From positions 62,001 to 126,000 of the forward strand of contig JABYQR010000027.1 in the NCBI GenBank assembly GCA_022592445.1: a DNA stretch of 64,000 bases. Direction: 5' to 3'. A program made the position numbers and the translations under genes. Shown one piece after another: positions 1 through 11,702 of the stretch. Source of the stretch: Cytidiella melzeri. Its lineage: Eukaryota > Basidiomycota > Agaricomycetes > Polyporales > Irpicaceae. Numbering within the stretch: the stretch's first letter is position 1; each line of letters opens with the position of its first letter. The notes beneath the pieces were generated by a model. The model saw nothing but the letters and a program-made list of their open reading frames with translations, did no database searches and was not told where the DNA came from.

Positions 1-1905
1 CTCAAGGGGGCGTGGTAAACAACACTCGCACCCCTTCGCTTGCTCCTGCTCAACCGACAGGAACCGCACCCCCACCGAAGCCTCCTACTCCTGCAGGCAA
101 TGCTCAGCAAGTACCTGTCACTTCCCGCCCCCAGCAGCTACCTCCTAATATCACATCGCAAACACCTCAACCACAAATGCCCCCTCTTACTTCGGGGCCT
201 CCGTCACAAGAAGCCGGTTCATCCGCTCTCCCGCCACAATCACACCCACATCCCCCAGCACAACCCTTGATGCCCCAGCGGCAGGTCCCTGTGTCAGTTG
301 ATTCACTATCGCGCCGTGAAAATATACGCTAACGGATTTTATGCAGTCCATACATTGGGAATCATCTCGTCGGTAACGGACAGAGTCTGCTAAGACTGTT
401 GCAGTTCAGTGGCGTTCTTGCAGGAGATAATGCAGCGGTTGGTCTTTTCTGAATCTAATATTGTGCAAACCGACTCACCTTTATCTCGCAGTCTCACAAC
501 TCAAAGTTGCAGCTGTGCTTTTGGGAGGAGATAATCAAGGATTATTTTACGACTAGGGCTGTGTTCAAGTTTACGCTTTGGAAAGAAAATCAGCGACTCG
601 AGGCAAAACCATTCGGTAAGGCAATACGTTTAATTCATCTTCTTCCGAGATCTGGGTTCTAAGAGTGCTGCGTTTTTTTTTCGACCTCCATCAGAGATTG
701 GCGTTCCCATTCTCCCGCGGTTTTTCCTAGTGACCGCTCAATCTGGTGTGAGGTGCATGACACTGAATTTGGACGGGGCGCGAGAGCGAACGGCAGGGGC
801 CACTCACGCCATCGTCGAATGCGTGCAGGCAATATGGACATACAGGTACTGGAACGGCTGGACGATCACGCTGAAGGGTCCCTTGACGGCCCACATCATC
901 GTTGTTCCCAATGTTCCTAGCGTGAGCCCGACGCACGCACCAGGCTCGTACACCCTCAAATTTGACCAATTAGTGTTTGACGCGACGACATACGAACGGT
1001 TGCTCTCGTTTGACGTGCTACCGCTCCATCTGCCCCTTTCACCTGCCTCGCAGAACACGCCGCTTCCGGAAGACGAACATCAGCCTGCACAAAACAACGA
1101 AGTTTACCTCGTGCATACCGAGCACGAAGATCGATGGCAGTGCGACAATTTGACGTTTCCGATTCCGCCTATCAATGGGTTTGGTATTCCACAGGCGACG
1201 ATGAGATGTTTGGAAGTGAGTGCGAACGCGATCATCTTTGCTTCAGATGATGAGACTGAGCTTCATACACAGCTGGCTGAGAGCGTGGTACAAATGTCTG
1301 ATCTTATACGGTTTAGTAACGATAAGAAGCTGGGGCCGAAGGGTACGTTCTTCCCCAAGCTTTTCGCAGATGGAATGTCACTGACTTCTTTCCGGTGAAC
1401 AGCTGCGCTGAGGGAGTTTGCGAAGCAGTTACGTGAGCAGCAAAGTCAGGAAAGAAACAACAGTTCAGGCTATCGATTGAATGGTCCCGGAGGACCGCCC
1501 AACCGTCAGAGTCCGCCTGGGATGCATGGCGGTGGTGGGATGTACGACCACGGAATGAACGGTACTTCGGTGCCGGCGTCATCATCATCGGCACTATATC
1601 CAGGAACACCTCATATTAACCATGCACATCCTCCCCCTCTCCCTCCTCAACAAAATGGACCGCCAGGGACGCCCAAGCAGAACAAGGCCCTGACACCGCA
1701 GCAGACAGCGGCATCTGCTTCGACCCCATCCGCTTCCACTCCTGCCGCGTCTACCCCGACGCCTGCATCAATGACCCCGGTTACAGTGCCACAAACACTG
1801 AAAAGAAAGGCAGGCGACTCATCCTCCCCAAATATCGCAAATGCCGAGCAGCAACCACAAGGGAAAAGAGCGCGAGGGAAGCGTCGAGGCACCGCGACGA
1901 GTTGA
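1..1905 (+). CDS. LIM-domain-binding (LDB/SEUSS, PtaB-like) transcriptional regulator, 5' partial
   Basis: The N-terminus lies outside the window. An open frame runs in from base 3 with a Pro/Gln-rich segment. The LDB core then lies across several exons: GQSLLRLLQFSGVLAG near 380-430, a stretch containing WEEIIKDYF near 500-615, and the long exon 702-1344, which includes ESVVQMSDLIRFS. A short intron follows LGPK (donor near 1345, acceptor near 1403). The reading resumes with ALREFAKQLREQQ, then a Pro/Ser/Thr-rich tail, and ends in a basic KRARGKRRG motif that could be a nuclear signal. Proteins of this family are nuclear adaptors that dimerise and bridge DNA-binding factors. Fungal members such as Aspergillus PtaB act with Flo8/Som1-type factors in adhesion and development. 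The family call rests on the conserved core. The partner proteins are inference. Confidence 0.85.
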
Positions 1906-2415
1906 TTCGATGGGTGGACTGTGTTGTTCGATGTTCTATATTGGATAGCAAACTTTCTCTCATCTGGACTAACCCCCCTCCCCTTCCTCCTGCGGTTGAT
2001 TGCCCGTTGATGATATTTTCGTGTTTTGTGCTTTTTCTGCCTGGATCTGCAATTCTTTTATTATCCGACGTTTTGGTGGTACCCTACTCAAGCCTAGCAT
2101 TAGATTGTATTCTACTCCCCCCTACGCAAAGCTCCTGTGTTGCACAGGTCGGAAGGGCCTTCGCGTTGTGTTATCATTCATTCATATATTTATGACATGT
2201 ACTCTCTGTAATAATCCACTCAATACATTTCGTTCTTGGTTCGATCTCTATTTCGTCTCAAGGTCGTCGAACAGACTTTCCCAACAGTGATTCCACGGCC
2301 AAAATCGAAGCCCTCGAATGCCCTGCAGCGCTTGACTGTGAAAAGAAACTATCAGGTGGCTGTATAGATTAAGTGTATGCTGTACGATGGCTACAAGATG
2401 CACATGTATGTACAA
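1906..2415. other. Convergent intergenic region, LDB-like and PNUTS-like genes
   Basis: About 510 bases between two converging stop codons. It should hold both 3' UTRs. I see no conserved reading frame, RNA gene or repeat in it. Confidence 0.6.
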
Positions 2416-5400
2416 TCAGTAGTTAAGTCCCGTGTCGTGACTGAAGTCGCATTGATCTCCGTATCGACATCTGTGATTGGAACAAAGACATTTCATCAGT
2501 ACATTCCCATATCAATAAATAAACAAGAAACAAATGCTTGCCTTCCTTCCTGGTAAAATACGCAAGGTCGTCTACGGTTCCCTCTCCCGTGGCCCCCTCC
2601 TCTACCCCGCCCCCGTCCTCTTCCGCGCCCGCCTCTCCAGCCCTCCTCCGCCCACCGCGTGTCTTCCCCGTTGTCGTACGGAGGATAACCGTTGCTATTC
2701 CATTCTGGTTCACTGTTCGCATGTAACGGCAGAGCTCCAGGAAGCGCAGTCGGAGGGAACATGGACGAATTCTGCAAGGCCTGCGCTTGCTGCAATATCT
2801 GCTGTAGCGACTCCGGCCCGAAGCCCGCTAACGTTGCCGGATCGTAATTATCAAAGGGTAAAGCGGCGGGTCCTGCACCCGACGACATTGTCACATCCGG
2901 CGGCCCAACTGCAGCCAACTGCCCGACGAGCTCTGCTACTGAAACCGACATCGGCGGCTGTTCGTGCACCGCGGCGGATGCACCGAAATACGCCTCAAGC
3001 TCAGGTCCTACCTGCATCAACTGCATCCCCTCGTCTACCTGATCTTCTGGGATTTGGGAGGACGGCTCCGCTCCCGAGTCAGGTATGTGAGCATCGGACA
3101 TGTACGCCGCTCCCAATGCAGTCATCTCCCGCTCTTCCTGCGCTAAACGTTCAACGCTATCCTTCCCTCGCTCCGGCACTTCTAGCTTCGGTGGCATTTC
3201 GAGTACTGCAAGGAACGAACGCGTCGGTAAATAGCTTTATCTTTGGGTAAATAATCGTATTTGCTTACGGGGCGGTTCGAAGTAATCAATCTGTTGTTCA
3301 AACAGGTGCGCAATCAATGCAGCACCCTCGCTTCGGTCAAGATCGCGAAGACTGTGTGTAGCGTGCATACCCTGTGTGTGCCAACCGGCGCAAGGCGCGT
3401 AAACTAGCGTTAATGTACAGTACATAGTAGACATAAAGGAAAAAAGAGCTGACATCCGCAGGGTCATCGTCGTAAACAGCACGCTCAATGATTTTGATCA
3501 ACTCGAGCTGTCCGTCTGGAGCCCATTTGACGCTCTTCTTCTTTCCCTGTTTCTTGGACACTATCGTTTGCCCAGGTGGCGGCGTGGAGACCACAGGCGA
3601 ATCTTTTCGACTCCTCAAGGTCTTGACAATTTCCGCAAATGGATCGTACGACGAAGGCTGCGCAACATTCAAGTCAGGCTCCTTTTTCGTAGATATGGGG
3701 GCCTTCTTGAAGTCGGGTAGCTTGGGCTTCTGCTTCGGAGCTGAGAAGAATGACGAGTCAGCTTTTGGGGTCTCCTTCCCAGTGGTTTTCAGTGGCGGTT
3801 TTTTGGCGGTTGATACCTTGACCGCGGTAGTGGCGGCGGCGGGGACGGGAACCTTTTTCGCCGCAGGTACCCCCTTGGATCCTGTAGGCGGCTCTTCTGC
3901 CTTCCGCTTCTTCGATTTGCCATCCGAATCTGACCACAAGTTTTAGTGTGGACTTTGGTACGGCGAACTGGCATGACCCACCCTCTGTCATTGTCTTTCC
4001 CCCGGTGGGCGCTTGTATACCAGACGACGATATGAGTGCACGCCATTTGTTAGCGATGTTCGACGACATGTCCCGGACCGCTACATCCATAGAAGTTGGA
4101 AATGACTCAGTTAGATACATTGGCATTCTCAGCGCAGCAGTAAGTAGTAGGGTAGGCATGACACAGCAATTCATTACAGAGGGACGGCAGCGGTTGGTGG
4201 ACACAGTGGTGAATGGCATGTCCGCAGATGATGGAGACTCACCAGAAGAAGGAGCCGATTTCGACAAACGCTTGATCTCTTTTCCAATGCCTGAATCCCT
4301 GAGAGTGGTTACTGTCATCGGCAGCCTGTCCACAATCTGGACGCGATAACTCAGCACAATGCTAAGCAAACACGATAGGAACGCTCACATGCAGCAGCGG
4401 CATAGTCGCAGTGGACTCTTTAGAATCCGGTTCTGCATTCCCACTTTCCGTAAGCCACTTCTTCGTTATTGACATAGCATTACCGTTCTCCGCCCATGCA
4501 CGGAAGTAGTGGTTCGGCGCGTTATCCCTGATCTTCGACAAAATCTCCAGCCGCGTCGCAACATCGACCTTCGACATACCGTATGTTGATAGATAACTTG
4601 TCAGCTGGCTCACTGCCCCTGCCCCTGTGAACGAATCCGACTTCAGCAAGGGCCGCAAGCCGGCCAGGAACCTCTCCTTGAGCTGTTCTGATGTCGGTCC
4701 TACAGATTGTGGTGGTAGTGATGGCGGTGGTGTGGAGGTATGCGCTGAGCCATAGAACGAGGATGGAGGTATTGATGAGGCCGCGAGTAGATTGTGATTT
4801 GGCGGCGAGTGAAGCAAGAAAGGCGATAGTGTGGCTGGCGGCGGTGACGTCTGATGTTGTGAGGACTGTCGTTGTGAGGGTTGTTGCTGCTGTTGCTGAA
4901 AATGCGAGGCTGTTGTATGCACGAATGAAGGGTTGATAGATAATGTAGATGGATGCGATGTATGCTGATAAGAATATTGTGTGTGGGACTGGGCTTGCGG
5001 TAGAATATACTGCTGTGAATGCGAGTATTGCGGTACGTTCGCGTGGTGGCCGCTCACGGTAGTGAGAGCCGGACTAAAATGAAGGGTCAATCGATACAAT
5101 GACAGGAGTACGGTGAAACAGCGCACTCGATCATCATCTGGGGAGGGGACGCTGATGACTGGGATGTTTGGCCCGTGATCTGGGAAACAGTAGTTGCTCC
5201 ATTGAGAGAGGAATAGCTTGATACAGGAATGTGAGGTACTGAGGGAGCTGGCCATTGAGGATTCGGATATGATGGCTGGCTGTACGAGCTAGGCGCGCCG
5301 GAGAGGAAGTAGTTTCCGTGCGAGAACGGGAAGTAAGAGTTGGAAGACTGTGACAGTGCAGATGAAGAAGCTGCTGTGGTTCGTGCGGATAGTGAGTACG

Positions 5401-5654
5401 AGGTCGTGGGTTTGAACGGTATGGCCACACCGCTCTCGTCGTTGGGAAAGCTGCTCACCACCAAGGTCCAGACCAAAATCACTCAGATCCATAGTCGGCT
5501 GCGCACTTGGCGGCCCCACGGCCACGCTCGATGTGGTCTCTTTCCAGCCGTCGATTCCGGTCGGACGAGCGTCGTGGACGTCGGAAACAGGTTGCTGCTG
5601 CAACCAAGATGTGCCAGCAGCGTATTCCATTCGCACTTCCTCTTTTTCGTGCAC
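2416..5654 (-). CDS. ppn1: PNUTS/Ppn1-type PP1 regulatory subunit (TFIIS-N, RVxF motif, CCCH zinc finger)
   Basis: Three landmarks appear in the order known for PNUTS (PPP1R10). First is a TFIIS N-terminal helical domain split over exons, with LPMTVTTLRDSGIGKEIKRL and later MSSNIANKWRALI (about 4370-3970). Second is an RVxF-type PP1-docking motif KKSVKWAPDGQL (about 3530-3500). Third is a C-terminal CCCH finger C-x7-C-x5-C-x3-H. The last intron splits the finger: CVFYQEGR lies upstream, and the second exon reads CRYGDQCDFSHDTGLNY to the stop at 2416-2418. The N-terminal half is Gln/Ser/Pro-rich. In fission yeast Ppn1 joins Dis2 and Swd22 in the cleavage and polyadenylation factor, where it controls transcription termination. 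The first ATG in the open frame is used as start (5654), with 5630 as an alternative. The first intron, near 5350-5400, is uncertain because the frame changes there without a strong splice pair. Confidence 0.85.
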
Positions 5655-6307
5655 ACGTCTACTTTGAGCGTTTTCGGCAACGCTTTCACGGCTTATTTCT
5701 AGTCACAGACCGGATAGAAATGAAGCGATGGACCTCTGCAACGACAGCTTGAGGGATATTCAAGTTACACCAGTCCTCGTTTCTCTATCCTGAAGCTGAA
5801 CAGAGGTTCACCGTCGTCGGTGATGATGGTCAGAAGTCAGGCTCGTCGTTGAAGCTTTGAGACTCCGCCCCGTTCCGCTTTGACCGTCGTTCACATGCGT
5901 CATTCCCACGCTTATTATTGTTTGGATTTACACGCTCGAATTTTTGGACGTCTGTCTCAGTTGCAGCACTTGCGAGTGTTCAAGCTACGAATCAGCTACA
6001 GGTATGGTGGGCACATCGAACAGAAGAGCAGAGCTGCTAGTATCGCAGAGAACATCATACTTGGGCATGGACTCGGAGGAACAAAAAGAGATATTCACAA
6101 TAGGTAATGATTGATTTCAACTCGGATTTAAACCAAAATCGACACCAAAAGGTAACAGAGCCAAACAATTACAACGCGTTCAATACAAAACGCTTCAACA
6201 ATCGTTGCAAAGTTTTCTTACTCGTTCTCTTACTCGTTCTAACCCCCCTTCAAATACGTCGCGTCGCGTCCAGTCGCGCTGCTAGTCATAGTCATTTATC
6301 AAGCAGA
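5655..6307. promoter_or_regulatory. Shared upstream region of PNUTS-like (-) and HMG-box (+) genes
   Basis: About 650 bases between two divergent start codons, so it should contain both promoters and 5' UTRs. I see no clear TATA box. A CT-rich, repetitive stretch (ttctcgttct-like) near 6220-6245 lies just upstream of the HMG-box ATG. Confidence 0.45.
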
Positions 6308-7244
6308 ATGGCGCACATTCCCGAAGCTCACGCTCAATTCGAGTTCCAGAAAATGCAGGTGAGTGTGGGATTTGTGCGTGTAACCTCTTGTCATGTCACT
6401 GACGGTGCATGTGCTGTGAACATAGCTCATTGGCAGCTTGGGCGCAGTTGCCGAAACGATGCGCAACTGCGCAACCATAGCAGAGCAGTTCGCACAACTC
6501 ATAAGCCCTATACCTTATCACCCGGCTCTGGCGATGCCCAATGGGCCTATGCAACATATGCAACCCCTGCAAGGTATGGACACACCGGGCGGTAAACGCA
6601 AACGTGCTGGGGAGGAGAAGAAGACGAAAAAGACCAAGCCTAGAGATCCGAACGCGCCCAAGAGGCCCCCGTCCTCGTACCTCCTATTTCAGAACGAAGT
6701 TCGTCAGGAGCTGAAATCCAAGAATCCGAACATCCCAAACAACGAGCTTCTGAATCTTATTGCGAGAGCCTGGGGTGAGATGCCCAAGGAACAAAAAGAT
6801 GTACGTCCTGTATTGCAGTCTATGGGGGCAAAGCTGATTCGCGAGCAGGCATACGAGAGCAGGCAGAAGCTCGCCAAGGATGCCTATCTTGTTGACAAAG
6901 CTGCGTATGATTCGACTTTGCAGAAGGTCGGGGACGCGGCGACAGTACCTGTGAGTTCTGCACTACCTGTGGCTTATCTGCGACGTTAATACCAAGAACA
7001 GGCTCTGCCTGCGGCCGTCGAAGTGCCTGTTGTAGCACCGGAAGTGCCTTCTGAGCCTGCCGTTGCGTCTAGCGATGATTCGTCGGATGATGAACAGCAG
7101 TCTGACAGCTCCTCAGACGATGACGGCAATGTAGAGCGGCAGGGCTCCCAGCCAGCAACAAAGAAGGCTAAGCAAGCGGTACCTCCCCCTGCTCCGGCCT
7201 CCGTGAAGCGTGAGGGGAAGAAGTCGAAACAGGCGAAGGCTTGA
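6308..7244 (+). CDS. HMG-box chromatin protein
   Basis: Four exons. Exon 1 encodes MAHIPEAHAQFEFQKMQ. After an intron ending near 6424 comes a short helical segment, then KKTKPRDPNAPKRPPSSYLL, the classic start of an HMG box, continuing through NLIARAWGEMPKEQKD. A second intron (gtacgt...gagcag, about 6800-6849) falls inside the box, which resumes with AYESRQKLAKDAYLVDKAAYD. A third intron near 6952-7001 precedes an acidic Ser/Asp tail and a basic Lys-rich C-terminus. One HMG box with an acidic tail fits the non-sequence-specific architectural class (Nhp6/HMGB or Hmo1-like), which bends DNA in the nucleus. The acidic tail is more like HMGB than Nhp6. No orthologue is assigned. Confidence 0.85.
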
Positions 7245-7903
7245 GCTAGTAGGACATATGGACTTGCCGATTTGTGTCCTCGTCCTGCTGTGTTGTGAAC
7301 GAGGACGCCGTCATGATTGCACGATACCTGTTGGACGTGGATACGTTTTCTGCGATCCCTGTACAGCATTCGATTACTCTATGAATTGCATGAACACTGT
7401 AGTTTTCGGTTCACAGACTAGGCGGAACTGGGAAGTCGTAATTGCGAAGTGATACGCAGGTTCCGGCTGGGCGGACAATTTCAGTAGGGTAGATCCTAGT
7501 AATTATCATGGTGCACATATGCAGATTGCAAGCTACACTTGCTGAGCAAAGCGGTGATCAAGACGCACCGCTGCGGAAAGCGATGTTCAGCTGCTGCCAG
7601 TGAATTCCTTGTTCAGCCGTTGTGTGGCAAAAGCTGTGTAGACGAAGCTGCTCGTCGCTTTCTGGCTACAGTATCCGCCCAGCTGTGTACCGGGCAAGAC
7701 TCGTCGGAATTTGTGTATCTGCAGCCAAGCACAGGCGATTCACGTTGGCCGAATTGGCGTTACGGGCCTTCGTTTGTCCTGCCTACCTACGCTGAGCGAT
7801 GCAAGATGACATCGCACCGCCAAATGCCGTGCTTGCCCTATAAAAGGTCGTCGCTGCTGCCGACCTCTTCGCTATACCGTAGTCCCTCTTCTTCACCTTC
7901 CCT
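7245..7903. promoter_or_regulatory. Intergenic region with TATA box of the WW-domain gene
   Basis: It holds the 3' flank of the HMG-box gene and the promoter of the next gene on the same strand. A consensus TATAAAAGG lies at 7839-7847, 65 bases before the ATG at 7904. This implies a short 5' UTR. Nothing else coding is seen. Confidence 0.6.
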
Positions 7904-8800
7904 ATGTCTCAGCCTGCACGAAACCCAGACTCTCGCCCACTGCCCCCAGGCTGGGTTCAGCAATACGATGCCAAGTACGTGCATCCAGCGGGCTGATCCG
8001 AGCTGATCTGAACTGATCACCACTGGACGCAGCTATAATGCATGGCAAGTATTCCGAGAGCTCTGCAGTACCAACTGGCGGCATTGACAAGCAGCAATAG
8101 GTTCTACGTGAACACTTCTGTCAACCCTCCACAGTCATCCTGGCAACATCCCGCAGGTGCTGCGCCTCCCCCTCCACAGGCATATGCGCCACCTCCAGGT
8201 CCGCCAGCACCTAACAGCCCATACGCACCGCAGCCCTATCCCCAGCAGCCTAGCTATAATCAGTTGCCTCCGCCTCAGCAATATGGTGGTGGCTATGGCG
8301 GTGGCTACGGAGGCGGAGGTAGCTATGGTGGCACACCTGTTCAGCAAGGGTATCAAACCAATGAATACTCAGAAGGCAGAGGTACGCCAAATGCGTACGC
8401 TTGCGACGCATATACTGATGTCAGCTTGAAGGTTTCTTCGGCCGACCTCAACAACCGCAAGCTGTTTATCAGCAGCAGCAGCAGCCACCCAAGAAGAGCG
8501 GCCCCGGAATGGGCACGGCTCTTCTGGCCGGTAAGCACGGTCGTAGCTCTATCCAATCACCCTTGTAACACATCCGATCTTGACCAGGTGGTGCTGGTCT
8601 GGTCAGCGGCGCACTCCTCATGGATGCCTTTGAAGACCATGAGGACAGGGAAGAGCGTGAAGCCTATCAGGATGGTACGTGTTTCACTCATACGATATCC
8701 TGTGGCAATATTCACTTTGCATGCAGGATATCAGAATGGGCAGGACAACGACTATGGGAACGATAACAACGACTTCGACGGTGGAGGAGGAGACTGGTAG
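7904..8800 (+). CDS. WW-domain, glycine-zipper protein
   Basis: The protein starts MSQPARNPDSRPLPPGW. It forms one WW domain assembled from three exons, with the Trp of PPGW and a later SSWQHP as the two signature tryptophans. A Pro/Tyr/Gly-rich linker follows, with PPPQ and GGYGGGY repeats. Then comes a glycine-zipper stretch (GMGTALLAGGGAGLVSGALL), an acidic helix rich in Glu, Asp and Arg, and a Gly/Asp/Asn tail ending GGGGDW. The intron inside the WW domain (8045-8100) begins GCAAGT instead of GT. It is the only donor that keeps the WW frame, so it is read as a GC-AG intron. WW domains bind Pro-rich ligands, and glycine zippers often mediate membrane or self association. No specific function is known to me. 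Confidence 0.85.
8045..8100 (+). other. GC-AG intron in the WW-domain gene
   Basis: The only splice that keeps the WW-domain frame (NAW followed by FYVNTS) has donor GCAAGT and acceptor caatag. GC-AG introns with this extended donor are a known minor class. It is 56 nt long, close to the other introns. Confidence 0.7.
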
Positions 8801-9223
8801 GTGGCAACAGCTGCCAGATATCTGCCATTCCGTCTATCGTCCTTGTATTTTGTGGCGGCATATATGCAATGAACGTGTAAATATGCATTGGTGTAGATAT
8901 CTCTTTACACACTTGCCCGTATTGATAGAGCGCTGGAGATATGATTCAGATCTATAGCTCGGAGCCATCTCACGGAGTTGTCACTTGCCTCTTTCAAGCC
9001 TCCAAGTACGCTGCGATATCTCTCAATGTGGCCCCGCTGTAGCTCATGAATACAGCCTCCTCTTTCGAAGGTTCTGCCTCCGGAATTATCGAAACTACCA
9101 CAGATTCAAAGCTTGAAAAGGCACATCATCGGTATTGCACTGCAGTCGGGAAATGACGGAACTCGTCGTGGTAGAGAGGTGAGAATTTGACAAAACTCTT
9201 CGTACTATCGCTGATTATGCTAC
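8801..9223. other. Convergent intergenic region
   Basis: About 420 bases between converging stops of the WW-domain and methyltransferase-GT8 genes. It is read as paired 3' flanks. No repeat or RNA gene is recognised. Confidence 0.5.
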
Positions 9224-11365
9224 TCAGAAACCCGTGCGAGTTGTGAAAGCCTCGATAGCGGCTTCAGCTGCACGATCACGCGTCGAGATTCTACAACGTG
9301 CATACTCCTCTGAAGCTCTATACTCCTTCCATGGCGTTTCTTCCAATCTACTCCACCATTCCTCTGCGAAAGGATGACCAGGAGCACCAGCATAACCCCA
9401 TGGTTTCGCGGTGAAAGGCTGGACGAATGGATTAAGCACGAAGGCGACGCTTGGGTCCACTGGGCCTGTGAAATGCACGATCGAGGGGTGGGTTTTCATT
9501 CTGTCAAGGTCCAGAACGTCACGTTCCGGAGAAAGCGCGTCGGCGTAGGTCCCCAATCCCTGCGCATTCCATTCTGGGTCCAGAGGATACCAATGATCAC
9601 GAAAGTGGACGTTGAGCACGTCTTGGTCTTGGTACTCGGAGGCTTGCCTTTCTTCTGCGAGTGCATAGAAGCGGGGGAGCATAGCTCTGACTCTGGCGAG
9701 ATCGAGGAGCAAGACCCCAGCATTGAAATACTGCCCCTTTGGCACACCCTCATGTCCCATTGGGTGTCCAATGTCTACCACAGCTCCCAACGGTTTCCCT
9801 TGCAGGTCCGTCTCCCAAAGGCTCCGTAAGTCTCGCTTTACGAGTACATCTGCGTCCAAGTATAACGCCCGCTCTACTGGCAGAATCTGTACCAAGGAAA
9901 TTTTCGCCCAGTTTGCGCCTCGAGCCGAAAATAGGTCGTCTTTCGACAGCGAGAGGAAGACGATCGTAACTTCGCTACGACTAACAACAAGCTGTGACAG
10001 CTTCTCGCGATCGCTGACGGACAGACCGAGGTCCATGACATAGAACGTCATGCGACCTGCCGTGCACATCATGGCGCTGCGAATGGCAACAGCCGCTGGC
10101 ATAGCGAAAGAGGAGTCGGCTACCAGTGCTACGTGGACGTCGTAGCCGAACGCATGGTGCAAACCGCGCGTTTCAATCCCTTCCACCAAGAACCCGATGC
10201 GCATATCCGTCTTCTTGCGCAGGATCTTCTGGTACTGCTCTGGACTAGATAGAACGTCGAACTCTCCCCGGTGAAGGAGCATGAAAGCGTCGATGCCTCG
10301 CTTGGGATGGTGGATGCTATCCTTCGGCTCCTTATCCCAGTTGTAGTCGTCAAAGACGATGATCGCGCCAATCCTCGCGAGTCGCCACACTAGTTCGGCG
10401 TCGAGCATGGTGTCGTCCGCCTCGTGGGATCCGTCGACGTAAATCCAGTCGAAGCCAGGATCTGCAGCAGTCATCTCCTCTTCCAAGAGAGTCATGAGAG
10501 CCGGGAAGCTAAAGGATGGCATGATACGGAATTTCTTGCCAGTAAGCTCTAGGTTGTGCTGCACCTTGGCGTGACGCTCACGCCCGGCTGGTGTTTGAAA
10601 GAGGTCGAAATGGTCGATGCACGTAATCGACCCTTTGTCATTGCAGAGCTCATCGAGGATGAAGACAGCGGAGCGGCCTTCCCAGGAGCCAATCTCGAGT
10701 GCTCGCGGTATGGGACTGGAAACAAGCGGAAAGAGCTTCCGCCATGTCTCAACATTGAATGAGAACCAATCTTGGGTGGCGGTGAACACGTAACCTCTGT
10801 CCACTGCAGAGGCAGTGATAGCGGTAGCAGTGGTCTACATTGCTAGTCAGTCAAAGTCTCGTATCATGCCTGCTCAAATGCTAACCATCGGGTAGAATGC
10901 GGGTTGCGACTTGTGCGCGGGAGGGTTTCTGCTGAGCATCGACTTCGCGTCGCGCCTCTCATATGTGTATGGCTACACCCAGTGCAGTTCAATCAGGATG
11001 GCCGTCTGCTCGAAGTGTCTGCTATCGGAGCTCACGACACCCGCGAACTCGATACATTCTTCTCTCATCATTTCGTCCGCAGCATATTCGGGACCTAGAC
11101 CAAGTACTTTGTCAAACTTAGAGCTCTCGTCGCCTTCACAGTCCCGAAGTACAGATCGCAGCTTGTATTCTCCACAGCATTCTCCGCAAAGATGTCAGAG
11201 CTGACGATACCACTCTGCTTCAAGAGGTTGATTTTCTCGTCGGATAGCCAAGGCGAGGACGGCGGGCTCGGTTTGGCTGACCTTGATGTACCGGTGTCGC
11301 ACGATGGAGTGGCACGAGACAGCACTGGGCCTCTGCGAGAAGCTATAGTGCGTCAGTTGGCCCAT
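9224..11365 (-). CDS. Fusion of SAM-dependent methyltransferase (Methyltransf_24-like) and GT8 glycosyltransferase
   Basis: The 3' exon (10834-9224) is one long frame with two enzyme domains. The first is a class I methyltransferase with ALEIGSWEGRS (SAM-binding loop, about residue 184), FDWIYVDGSHEADD and IIVFDDYNW. The second is a GT8 (LgtC/glycogenin-like) domain with LYLDADVLV as the DxD motif (about residues 466-468), YFNAGVLLLDL, and a late HFTGPVDP. Upstream exons are joined by introns at 10835-10885 (gttagc...gtag) and probably 10973-11035 (gtgagc...gtgtag). The N-terminal 140 residues match nothing I know. Codon 57 (11195-11197) is an in-frame TGA unless a very short intron (24 or 36 nt) removes it. 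The gene diverges from the epimerase-GT fusion, so both probably act on one glycan: transfer of a hexose from a nucleotide sugar plus methylation. That role is inference. There is no signal peptide in the part I trust. Confidence 0.75.
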
Positions 11366-11702
11366 CTACACCATCCTTGGGTCGCCTCACCGGGCGATGT
11401 AACCACCTCGTATCCGTCTCACTAGCCGTCTTCGCGTCTTGGAGGGATCCTCCGCAGCGACCGAATTCAGATTTTCCCCTGTACTCGGACGAGTACCTCT
11501 CTGCGCAGCGATAGCAGGCTTGAGAACCGTCGATGGAGGGCAGCGGCGATGCTATACCTGTCTTGTGTTAGCCCCGTGTGGCGAGAATATGTCACGCGTA
11601 GTTAAAGTGCATCATATATAAGGGTAGGGTTATACTACAGAGAACCCCAGGACTCAAGCCTTCCGTCTGCACTGCATCTAACGGACGAGCTTCGTACCTT
11701 AC
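11366..11702. promoter_or_regulatory. Shared divergent promoter of the methyltransferase-GT8 and epimerase-GT fusion genes
   Basis: 337 bases separate the two start codons. A TATATAAG box at 11615-11622 lies about 85 bases before the + strand ATG (11703). The short shared promoter suggests co-regulation of the pair, which is inference. Confidence 0.6.

Noticed and set aside
11195..11197. TGA as a selenocysteine codon
   Set aside because: Fungi of this type are not known for selenoproteins, and no SECIS-like signal was seen. A short intron or decay is simpler.
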